Assembly: GCA_937908275.1 (NCBI GenBank)
Contig: CALERA010000381.1
Location: forward strand, 1-12,316
Source of the DNA: an uncultured Desulfarculaceae bacterium
GTDB taxonomy: Bacteria > Desulfobacterota > Desulfarculia > Desulfarculales > Desulfarculaceae
Direction: 5' to 3'
Length of the DNA: 12,316 bases
Shown: piece by piece, positions 5,978 to 12,071 of the stretch
How the letters are laid out: each line of letters begins with the position of its first letter
Numbering within the stretch: the first letter of the stretch is position 1
The notes under the pieces: model-generated
Seen by the model: the letters and a program-made list of their open reading frames with translations, nothing else
Told to the model about the DNA's origin: nothing
The model's database searches: none
Program-made: the position numbers and the translations under genes

Positions 5978-6388
5978 TCAGGCGATGGCGGCCTTGGCCT
6001 CGCGGCAGTCGGGGCAGCGGCCCACGAACTCCAGGCGGTGGCCCATGACCTCGAACCCGCTGTGCTGGCTGGCGGCGTGCTCCAGCCCGTCCATGGGCGG
6101 CATGTCCAGGTCGTGGACCCGGCCGCACTCCATGCAGCGCAAATGATAGTGGTTGTCCACCGTGCCGTCGAACCGCATTTCCAGGCCGGCCACGTCCAGC
6201 TTCTGGATCACGCCCACCCGGGAGAGGATTTCCAGGTTGCGGTAGACCGTGCCCAGGCTGATGCGCGGCAAGCGCTTGCGCACGATCTGGCACAACTCAC
6301 CCGCCGTGGGGTGACTCTTGAGTTTGCACAACTCGTCCAGGATAACCTGGCGCTGGGTTGTCATCCGGAGTTTTTGGGTTGCTTCCAC
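5978..6388 (-). CDS. perR: Peroxide-sensing Fur-family repressor PerR
   Basis: A Fur-family metalloregulator, 136 residues from GTG 6388. The DNA-binding domain includes HPTAGEL and TVYRNLEIL. The structural zinc cysteines Cys85, Cys88, Cys125 and Cys128 (CMEC, CPDC) are present. The regulatory-metal ligands His26, Asp74, His80, His82 and Asp93 line up at a constant offset of 11 with B. subtilis PerR His37, Asp85, His91, His93 and Asp104; the aspartate in VHDLD, where Fur proteins carry glutamate, argues for PerR. The frame opens with GTG 6400, but that would lie almost at the transcription start, whereas GTG 6388 has GGAGG 6 bases upstream. It heads the rbr-dfx-rub-roo genes, as in sulfate reducers where PerR controls such genes. 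Confidence 0.9.
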   Translation of the reverse strand: MEATQKLRMTTQRQVILDELCKLKSHPTAGELCQIVRKRLPRISLGTVYRNLEILSRVGVIQKLDVAGLEMRFDGTVDNHYHLRCMECGRVHDLDMPPMDGLEHAASQHSGFEVMGHRLEFVGRCPDCREAKAAIA

Positions 6389-6409
6389 TACCGCCTCCAC
6401 TTAGTAACT

Positions 6410-6437
6410 ATTATCGACTACCAAGGTAACAATACAA
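6410..6437 (-). promoter_or_regulatory. perR operon promoter
   Basis: On the minus strand TTGTAT (6437-6432) and GATAAT (6415-6410) are 16 bases apart, the same spacing and the same -10 sequence as the cydA promoter. The -10 box is part of GATAATAGTTAC (6415-6404). The dyad-like stretch TAGT...ACTA (6402-6420) surrounds it and pairs at 6 of 9 positions. Binding of PerR here would give autoregulation, which is usual for the family; this is inference. Confidence 0.55.
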
Positions 6438-6444
6438 ACCTTGG
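6421..6444. promoter_or_regulatory. Dyad CCAAGGT-N10-ACCTTGG around the perR -35 box
   Basis: A perfect 7-base inverted repeat (6421-6427 and 6438-6444) with a 10-base AT-rich spacer that contains the -35 hexamer. The half-site spacing of about 17 bases centre to centre does not look like a Fur box, so a second regulator is possible, for example the small winged-helix protein of the same operon. It has no T-run and lies upstream of the transcript, so it is not a terminator for the operon. Confidence 0.42.
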
Positions 6445-6602
6445 CTGTCAATGGGCGGCGCCCCCCTTCGTCCAGCTGGCTTCCGCGCCATGGGCTGGGG
6501 ACAGGCCTAGGGCCCCCGGGCGGTACTCGGTTGTCACAGGCGCTCTGTTTAGGTTAAACCAGCCACTTTGGACGGGCAAGGGTTCATTTTCATTCTTATT
6601 GG

Positions 6603-6630
6603 TTGGTGGCTCGGGACGGGCTGCTATACT
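6603..6630 (+). promoter_or_regulatory. Possible queC promoter
   Basis: TTGGTG (6603-6608) and TATACT (6625-6630) are 16 bases apart and would give a leader of about 25 bases before the queC ATG. The -10 box is good and the -35 box moderate. No preQ1 riboswitch pattern was recognised in the leader or in the rest of the 273-base perR-queC gap, which otherwise holds nothing I can name. Confidence 0.4.
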
Positions 6631-6661
6631 TCTGGTCCAGCAACCAGCCACAGGAAATGCC

Positions 6662-7366
6662 ATGCTTGCCGAAAATCGAACAAAAACCGCCGTGATCCTC
6701 CTTTCCGGCGGCCTGGATTCCAGCACCTGCCTGGCCCTGGCCCGGGAGCAGGGCTTCCGCTGCCACGCCCTGAGCTTCGCCTACGGCCAACGCCACGCCC
6801 AGGAGCTGCAAGCCGCCCGGCGGGTGGCGGCCGCCCTGGGGGTGGAGCGCCACCTGATCCTGGAGTTGGACCTGCGCCCCATCGGCGGCTCGGCGCTGAC
6901 CGCCGACATCCCGGTGCCCAAGGGCCGGGCGGTGGAGGAGATGTCCCGGGGGGTGCCGGTGACCTATGTCCCGGCCCGCAACACCCTGTTCCTCTCCCTG
7001 GCCGTGGCCTGGGCCGAGACCCTGGAGGCCACCGACATCTTCATCGGGGTCAACGCGCTGGATTATTCGGGATATCCCGACTGCCGGCCGGAGTTCATCG
7101 CGGCATTCCAGGAAGTCGCCAACCGGGGCACCCGGCTGGGGGCCGAGTTGGGCGGGCGCTTCACCATCCACACCCCCCTGATCAGGCTGAGCAAGGCCGA
7201 GATCGTGGCCCAGGGCCTGCGCCTGGGCCTGGACTACGGCCTGACCCACTCCTGCTACGACCCCACGCCCCAGGGCCTGGCCTGCGGGCGCTGCGATTCC
7301 TGCCTGCTGCGGCGCAAAGGCTTTGCCGAGGCCGGGACCAGCGACCCCCTGCCCTACGCGGAATAA
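6662..7366 (+). CDS. queC: 7-cyano-7-deazaguanine (preQ0) synthase
   Basis: QueC converts 7-carboxy-7-deazaguanine to preQ0 with ATP and ammonia, a step in queuosine tRNA modification. The 234-residue protein has the ATP pyrophosphatase loop SGGLDS (15-20), YVPARN (102-107), the ALDYSGYPDCRPEF stretch (132-145) and four zinc cysteines Cys198, Cys208, Cys211 and Cys214 (CYDP, CGRCDSC). The open frame runs upstream to 6038, but that part overlaps perR in antisense and lacks family similarity; ATG 6662 with an AGGAA site gives the usual N-terminus. It stands alone: no other queuosine gene is in the window, and both neighbours are on the opposite strand. Confidence 0.96.
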   Translation: MLAENRTKTAVILLSGGLDSSTCLALAREQGFRCHALSFAYGQRHAQELQAARRVAAALGVERHLILELDLRPIGGSALTADIPVPKGRAVEEMSRGVPVTYVPARNTLFLSLAVAWAETLEATDIFIGVNALDYSGYPDCRPEFIAAFQEVANRGTRLGAELGGRFTIHTPLIRLSKAEIVAQGLRLGLDYGLTHSCYDPTPQGLACGRCDSCLLRRKGFAEAGTSDPLPYAE

Positions 7367-7377
7367 CCCGACCCCGA

Positions 7378-7420
7378 CCCAACGCCCCCGGACCGGTCTG
7401 GCCGGACGGGAGGCGTTGGG
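7378..7420. terminator. Hairpin between the convergent queC and DUF3786 ends
   Basis: CCCAACGCC (7378-7386) and GGCGTTGGG (7412-7420) form a perfect 9-base stem around a 25-base GC-rich loop. It starts 11 bases after the queC stop and ends 12 bases before the converging gene. No T-run follows on either side, so it may work as a two-way transcription barrier with factor help; the position is the main support. Confidence 0.45.
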
Positions 7421-7432
7421 CTGGTGGCCTGG

Positions 7433-8053
7433 CTATTCAGCGGGAAAGGCCTGGACCAGGTCCTCGGCCAGGATCAGGCCCAGGATGGCCAGGCACTCCA
7501 TGTCCAAAAAGGCCGGCGCGTTTTCATCGAAAAGCAGCGAGCAACTGGCCGGGAACATCTCGTCAAGATCGTTGAACAGCAGCAAGAGGGGCATCCGGGC
7601 CAGGGCCGGCAGAAGCAGGCAAAGGTCGTAGCTCAGGCCCAGGTCGGCCGGCGCGGCCCCGTGGGCGACCAGGCCTTGGGCCAACTCGGCCTGGCGGCCG
7701 CCGAAGTGCTGGGCGATGCGCCCCTCGGCGTACTGGGCGAAGCTGGGGGCGTAGGGGGCCGCGTCCTTGAAGTTACGGTAGGAGACCCACTGGCCGCTGG
7801 GGCTGACCCCGCCGGGCTGGGCCAGCAGGTACTTGGCCAGCACCACGCAGCGCATGTGGCTGGGCTTCTGGCCGTCCGGCCCCACGATGCCCTCCGGGGT
7901 GACGCGGTGGGGCTGGCCGAAGAAATCCGCCCTTATGGCTCCGCCCTCCCGGGTCACGCCCAGGGCCTCGCAGGGCAGTTGCTCCCAAGCCCGGCCCAAC
8001 TGGGCCAGGTAGTCACGATATATCTCTCCAAAAACCGGGGCTTGCGGTTGCAT
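7433..8053 (-). CDS. DUF3786 protein without Fe-S domain
   Basis: A 206-residue soluble protein of unknown function with the DUF3786 pattern: an internal QWVSYRNFKDA (94-104) and a C-terminal core ALARMPLLLLFNDLDEMFPASCSLLFDENAP followed by LDMECLAILGLILAEDLV. It aligns by eye with the C-terminal two thirds of the protein encoded just upstream (RWLAFRDL; LPKLPVLICYWKPEDGMDSSLNMFFDSTA; LPIDALYILCMGLVTMFE), so the two are diverged paralogues. It has only a few scattered cysteines and no N-terminal cluster domain. ATG 8053, with GAGGAG about 10 bases upstream, is preferred to TTG 8071. The 33-base gap to the upstream gene points to one transcript. Confidence 0.8.
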   Translation of the reverse strand: MQPQAPVFGEIYRDYLAQLGRAWEQLPCEALGVTREGGAIRADFFGQPHRVTPEGIVGPDGQKPSHMRCVVLAKYLLAQPGGVSPSGQWVSYRNFKDAAPYAPSFAQYAEGRIAQHFGGRQAELAQGLVAHGAAPADLGLSYDLCLLLPALARMPLLLLFNDLDEMFPASCSLLFDENAPAFLDMECLAILGLILAEDLVQAFPAE

Positions 8054-8086
8054 GGCCTCGCTCCTCGCCAATGATGGCCCGACCCG

Positions 8087-8884
8087 TTAGTCGTGGGTCA
8101 GGGCGATTTTCTCGAACATCGTCACCAGGCCCATGCACAGGATGTAGAGCGCGTCGATGGGCAGGTTCTGGCCGGCCGTGGAATCGAAGAACATGTTCAG
8201 GGACGAATCCATGCCGTCCTCCGGCTTCCAATAGCAGATCAGCACCGGCAGCTTGGGCAGGGGGTGGATCACCACCGCGATGTCGGAGTCGAACTGGTCC
8301 GGGGCCGGGCGACCGGCGAAGATGTCGATGATCAGTTCGAAGAGGTTGGTGTGCTGGTCGATGACCTTGCGCAGGGCCTTTTCGCAGCGGTGCTCGAAGA
8401 AGTTCTTCCAGTCCAGGCCGCCGGGCAGGTCGCGGAAGGCCAGCCACCGGCCCTGGGGCTCCAGGCCCCTGCCCTCCAGGGCCAGCTTGAGGATGGGCAG
8501 GCTCAGCCAATAGTTGACGTGACAACTGGAGATGATGGCGTTGGGCCCCAGGAGGTATTCCTTGCCCAGGACCGGGATCACCATCTGGCCCTGGCGCAGG
8601 CTCAAGCCCAGGCGTTGGGCGGCGGCCGCCAGATCCAGGCCCCGCACCCGCTCCTGCTGCTCGGCCAGGGCCTGCCGCATGTCGTCCACGCCCTCCACGG
8701 CGGCAGTGTCCGGCGGGGCCGCCTCGGCCAGCACCTCCGGGGAGAGATGGGGGCAGTCGGCCAGGCGTTTCTGGCCCTGGATCACCGCCACCGCGAAGGC
8801 CAGGCAGGCGGCCAGGCCGCAGTCGCGGCAGTTGGTCTTGGGCAGCAGCTTGTAGACGTCCAGATGATTCTTCAGCTCGGCCAT
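8087..8884 (-). CDS. DUF3786 protein with N-terminal four-cysteine Fe-S domain
   Basis: A 265-residue soluble protein. Residues 10-50 form a domain of the type found at the N-terminus of corrinoid iron-sulfur protein subunits and related redox proteins (Cys19, Cys22, Cys27, Cys44; LLPKTNCRDCGLAACLAFA), expected to bind a [4Fe-4S] cluster. A charged helical linker (about 60-90) leads to the DUF3786 domain (about 95-260). The biochemical role of DUF3786 is not known to me; the attached cluster suggests electron transfer, perhaps linked to corrinoid or one-carbon metabolism, but no such gene is nearby to support it. ATG 8884 has GGGAGGT 7 bases upstream. It is the first gene of the two-gene DUF3786 unit. 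Confidence 0.84.
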   Translation of the reverse strand: MAELKNHLDVYKLLPKTNCRDCGLAACLAFAVAVIQGQKRLADCPHLSPEVLAEAAPPDTAAVEGVDDMRQALAEQQERVRGLDLAAAAQRLGLSLRQGQMVIPVLGKEYLLGPNAIISSCHVNYWLSLPILKLALEGRGLEPQGRWLAFRDLPGGLDWKNFFEHRCEKALRKVIDQHTNLFELIIDIFAGRPAPDQFDSDIAVVIHPLPKLPVLICYWKPEDGMDSSLNMFFDSTAGQNLPIDALYILCMGLVTMFEKIALTHD

Positions 8885-8996
8885 GCGCGCACCTCCCGTG
8901 CTCGGCGGCGGGTGACGATCCTGGCGCGAGCATAACCGGGTTTTCCGGGACGCGAATCCCCCGTTCGGGCCATATGGGGGGCATGGGGAGGCGGGG

Positions 8997-9698
8997 CTAG
9001 ATCAGGCCCTGGTGGGCGGCCCAGACCGCGGCCTGGGCGCGGTCGTTGAGGGCCAGCTTCTGGAAGATATGATCCACGTGGCGCTTGATGGTGTGGGGGC
9101 TCAGGCGCAGGACCTCGGCGATCTGGGGATTGGTCAGGCCCCGGCCCACCAGGCGCAGCACCTCCAACTCGCGCGGCGTCAGGGGCTGGCGCAGGGCGGC
9201 CTGGAAGGGAAGATCGCCCAGGCCCAGGCGGTTGGTCTCCTCCAGGCTGCGGTACAGGGCGGCCCGCCGCTGGCTGGTGCGCGCCTGGCGGTCCTTGCGC
9301 CGCGAGATATCAAAGCTGATCCGGGCCACCAGCCGGATCCGGCCCTTGGCGTCGCGGATGGGATAGGCCCGGGCCTCCCGCCAGATGGTGCGTCCGTCCT
9401 CGAGCAGGGTGGAGCGCTCCACGGCCTGGGGACGGCCGGTGGCCAGGACCTCCCTGACCGGACAATTATCCTCGCAGACCTGGTCCTGGCCATTGAAGAC
9501 GCGAAAACAGTGCTCGCCGATCCAGGAATCGCCCCGGCCGGAGGGGTCGGGGGGCAGCAGGGGCTCCTTGGCCCAGACGATGCGGTAGGCGGTGTCCACC
9601 ACCGCCAGGGAGTCGCCCAGGTTGGCCAGCACGTCCCAGGCCGACCACTCGCCCCCGGGGGCCGCGAAGGCCTCGATTTTCGCTCCACCGCGCGTCAT
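8997..9698 (-). CDS. PAS-LuxR type transcriptional regulator with cysteine-bearing PAS domain
   Basis: A 233-residue cytoplasmic regulator. Residues about 22-132 form a PAS sensor domain (LGDSLAVVDTAYRIVWAK at 27-44; VARISFDISRRKDR at the C-terminal end). Within it Cys64, Cys75 and Cys79 form a HCF-x9-C-x3-CP pattern seen in PAS domains of anaerobes. A linker helix (133-160) connects to a LuxR/GerE DNA-binding domain (173-233; LTPRELEVLRLVGRGLTNPQIAEVL, SPHTIKRHVDHIFQKL). No receiver domain is present, so it is not a classical response regulator. ATG 9698 has GGGAG 6 bases upstream. It precedes the DUF3786 pair by 112 bases on the same strand; control of that pair is possible but inferred. 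Confidence 0.88.
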   Translation of the reverse strand: MTRGGAKIEAFAAPGGEWSAWDVLANLGDSLAVVDTAYRIVWAKEPLLPPDPSGRGDSWIGEHCFRVFNGQDQVCEDNCPVREVLATGRPQAVERSTLLEDGRTIWREARAYPIRDAKGRIRLVARISFDISRRKDRQARTSQRRAALYRSLEETNRLGLGDLPFQAALRQPLTPRELEVLRLVGRGLTNPQIAEVLRLSPHTIKRHVDHIFQKLALNDRAQAAVWAAHQGLI

Positions 9699-9807
9699 GG
9701 ACGCTCCCGGGGTCTCCTTCCGGCCGCTCGCCGGCCGATAGCACCAAGCCCTGTCTGTTTCTTAAGCCAAGCGCCCCACCGCGTCAAGCCTGGCCGGCGG
9801 GCCGCAA

Positions 9808-9842
9808 AAGACCCGGGGCGGGGATCAACTCTCCCCGCCCCG
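9808..9842 (-). terminator. Terminator of the lipoprotein gene
   Basis: A perfect 11-base stem CGGGGCGGGGA with TCCCCGCCCCG (9814-9824 and 9832-9842), loop of 7, lies 33 bases after the lipoprotein stop. On the minus strand it is followed by GGTCTTTTG, a short T-rich tail. On the plus strand it is followed by GTGGTTTTC. It separates the lipoprotein gene from the regulator downstream. Confidence 0.65.
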
Positions 9843-9875
9843 TGGTTTTCCTGGCTGCTGGATCGCTCGGCCGCC

Positions 9876-11957
9876 CTAGCGGGCGATGGTGGCCGCCGGC
9901 GCCACCGGCAGGCTCTCCGGGTTGGGCCTGGCCGCGGGATAGGGCGCGGACGGGCCGCTCATGCCGCCGGCCGGGATGGAGCTGGGCTCAATGCCGCCGG
10001 CCGCGCCGGGCAGGCCCTCGGGAGTGGCCGGAGGCGGGTTCTCGGGCAGCAGACGCCTGAAGGCGTCGCCCTGCACCGTGAAGAGCATCAGGGGCTTGCG
10101 CACCCGGCGGTCCGGCCCCATGGTCATCTGGCCGGTCACCCCGGGGATGTCGCGCATCTCGCTCAACACCAGGCGCAGGGCCGCGCGGGTGCGGGGCGGC
10201 TCCGGCTGTTGCAACAGCCGGCGCAGGATCAGGGCCGAGTCATAGCCATGGGCGTCGATGACGCTGGGCTCCTGGCCCAGGGCCTCGCGGAAGTCGCGGG
10301 TGAAGTTGGCCACCAGGGGCTCGGACGAGGCCGGGTCAAAGGCGTCGGGGATCACGCTGTTGGTCAGGTAGCGCCCGGCTAGGCCCAGGAACTTGGGGTT
10401 ATGCCAGAGGTTGGTGCCCAGGAGGTTCACCCCGGCCACGTCGTGATAGAGCAACTGGGGCACCACCAGGGCGGCGCGCTCCACCGAGTCGGGCACGAAC
10501 AGGGCGTCGAAGTCGATCACCGGCTTGGGCGAATCCGGCCGGCCGGTACGGTAGGTGCCGGGGGGCAGGTGGACCAGTTGCTTGACATCGTTGGTGAAGT
10601 CGGTCTGGCTGGGCTGGTACCACAGGCTGCGCACCACCAGCCCGCCCCGGGCCATGACCCCGGCGTCAAACAGCTTGGCGAAGCCCTGGCCATAGGGAGT
10701 GCGGGGGGCCATCAGGGCCAGGCGGCGGAAGCCGCGCCGGTCCATGACCTCGCCCAGCAGGGCCTCCACCTGGTCGGCCGGGGTGAAGAAGTTCTGGAAG
10801 ACATAGTCCCCGGCCTGGGTCACCCCTTCCTGGGGGCTCAGGCAGACCAGGGGCAGCTTGTTCTCCTGGGCGGCGCGGGCCGCGGCCAGGGAGGTGGCCG
10901 CCTCCAGGGGGCCGAGGATGGCGATGACCTTGCGCTCCTTGGCCAGGCGGTTGACCGCCTCGGCCGTGCGCCGGGGGTCGCCCTCGCTGTCTTCGATATA
11001 CAGGGTCAGGGCCTTGTCGCCATCGCTGAACAGGCCCAGGCCCAGCTCGATGGCGGCCAGCACCCGGCGGCCATGGGCGGCCAGGTTGCCGCTCAGGGGC
11101 AGGATCACCCCCACCGCCCGGGGCTCCACCGCCTCCACCGCCTCGCGCTCGCGCTCGAAGCCCTGCAACAGGGGCAGCAGGGGCTGGGACTCGGGCAGGC
11201 GCTTGAATTCCTTGAGGGTGTTCTCGGCCTCCTCCACCCGGCCCTCGCGCACCTGGGCCCGGGCCAGGCCCAAGAGCAGGGCCGCGCGGACCTGGGGCTG
11301 GGCCGCGGTCACCAACAGGCGCTCCACCTCCAGGGAGGGGGCCTTGCCCGCCACCTCGGCCAGGTGGCGGCTGATGGCCGCCAGCTCGAAGGCCGGGGAA
11401 TCGGCCGCCAGGGCCACCAGGTTGGCCGCGGCCGGGGCGTACTGCTCCTGGGCCTCCAGGAGCTCGGCCAACTGCTGCACCGCCTGGCGGCGCTGCTCGG
11501 CACCGAGCGGCGCGGGCGGACCCACCAACAGGCCCCGCAGGCGCTTGGTGGCCCCGGCCAGGTCGCCGCCTTCCTTTTCCAGACGGGCGGTCAGGAGCTC
11601 GCCCTCCACCCGCACCGGGCCTGGCGCGCCCTTGGCGTTCAGCTCGCCCAGGATGCGCAGGGCCTCCTCGCGCCGGCCCTGGGCGGCCTCGGCCCGGGCC
11701 AGGCCCAGGCGGGCGGCGGCGGCCAGATCGAAGCCGGGCTGCTTGGCCAACAAGGCCCGGAAGGCCTCGCCGGCCTCGAAGGCCTTGCCCTGGTTCAGGG
11801 AGTCCTGCCCCAGGCGCAGCAGACGCGCGGCGTCGTCCTCGGCCGTGGGCCGGGGGGGCAGCAGGGAGGGCCCCGGCGCGGTGACCGGGGCCTTGGCGCA
11901 GCCGCCCAGCCACAAGGCCAGCGCGAGCAACAACAACAGACCAGTTTTCAGGCGCAT
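9876..11957 (-). CDS. LpoA-like lipoprotein: helical repeats plus type-1 periplasmic-binding domain
   Basis: A 693-residue lipoprotein. The signal peptide ends in the lipobox LGGC, so Cys20 is lipidated; no Asp follows it (Ala21), consistent with outer-membrane sorting under the E. coli rule. Residues 40-275 are TPR-like helical repeats rich in Ala and Leu (for example GQDSLNQGKAFEAGEAFRAL, 50-69). Residues 282-630 resemble the type-1 periplasmic-binding fold of branched-chain amino acid receptors (VGVILPLSG; VIAILGPLEAATSLAAA; YGQGFAKLF). This order is that of E. coli LpoA, which activates a peptidoglycan synthase, and of entries named penicillin-binding protein activator. The last 55 residues are Pro/Gly/Ala-rich. 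An ABC-transporter receptor role is less likely because no permease genes adjoin. ATG 11957 gives the clean signal peptide; the ribosome site is weak. dnaK lies upstream on the same strand. Confidence 0.85.
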   Translation of the reverse strand: MRLKTGLLLLLALALWLGGCAKAPVTAPGPSLLPPRPTAEDDAARLLRLGQDSLNQGKAFEAGEAFRALLAKQPGFDLAAAARLGLARAEAAQGRREEALRILGELNAKGAPGPVRVEGELLTARLEKEGGDLAGATKRLRGLLVGPPAPLGAEQRRQAVQQLAELLEAQEQYAPAAANLVALAADSPAFELAAISRHLAEVAGKAPSLEVERLLVTAAQPQVRAALLLGLARAQVREGRVEEAENTLKEFKRLPESQPLLPLLQGFEREREAVEAVEPRAVGVILPLSGNLAAHGRRVLAAIELGLGLFSDGDKALTLYIEDSEGDPRRTAEAVNRLAKERKVIAILGPLEAATSLAAARAAQENKLPLVCLSPQEGVTQAGDYVFQNFFTPADQVEALLGEVMDRRGFRRLALMAPRTPYGQGFAKLFDAGVMARGGLVVRSLWYQPSQTDFTNDVKQLVHLPPGTYRTGRPDSPKPVIDFDALFVPDSVERAALVVPQLLYHDVAGVNLLGTNLWHNPKFLGLAGRYLTNSVIPDAFDPASSEPLVANFTRDFREALGQEPSVIDAHGYDSALILRRLLQQPEPPRTRAALRLVLSEMRDIPGVTGQMTMGPDRRVRKPLMLFTVQGDAFRRLLPENPPPATPEGLPGAAGGIEPSSIPAGGMSGPSAPYPAARPNPESLPVAPAATIAR

Positions 11958-11995
11958 GACTCAACCTGCCCTGGTGGGTGGTGCCTCCTAAACGT

Positions 11996-12045
11996 CACGC
12001 CCCCCGGCCGGGCGCCGGCCTTTCCGGTCCCTGGCGGGGGGCGTG
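11996..12045 (-). terminator. Hairpin downstream of dnaK
   Basis: CACGCCCCCCG (11996-12006) and CGGGGGGCGTG (12035-12045) form a perfect 11-base stem, with a GC-rich inner dyad (GGCCGGGCGCCGGCC) in the loop. It starts 26 bases after the dnaK stop. On the minus strand only ACGTTTAGG follows, so the T-tail is weak. It probably ends or attenuates dnaK transcription before the lipoprotein gene. Confidence 0.5.
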
Positions 12046-12071
12046 GATACTATACACCAAAGCAGTGGATG

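Noticed and set aside
5946..6293. Longer form of the small winged-helix gene starting at 6293
   Set aside because: The extension overlaps perR in another frame, is Arg/Pro/Gly-rich, and ATG 5945 has a near-perfect ribosome site.
6038..6661. Long N-terminal extension of queC
   Set aside because: Antisense to perR and through the promoter region; QueC proteins start close to the SGGLDS loop, as ATG 6662 does.
6445..6661. A preQ1 riboswitch ahead of queC
   Set aside because: No preQ1-I style stem with an A-rich tail pairing back to its loop could be recognised in the leader; only a plain promoter is supported.
9012..10382. A 456-codon plus-strand open frame over the PAS-LuxR and lipoprotein genes
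   Set aside because: Spans the terminator between two well-supported minus-strand genes and has no recognisable domain.
10666..11964. A 432-codon minus-strand frame inside the lipoprotein gene
   Set aside because: Gly/Pro/Arg-rich shift of the real frame; the alternative frame gives a proper signal peptide, lipobox and periplasmic-binding domain.
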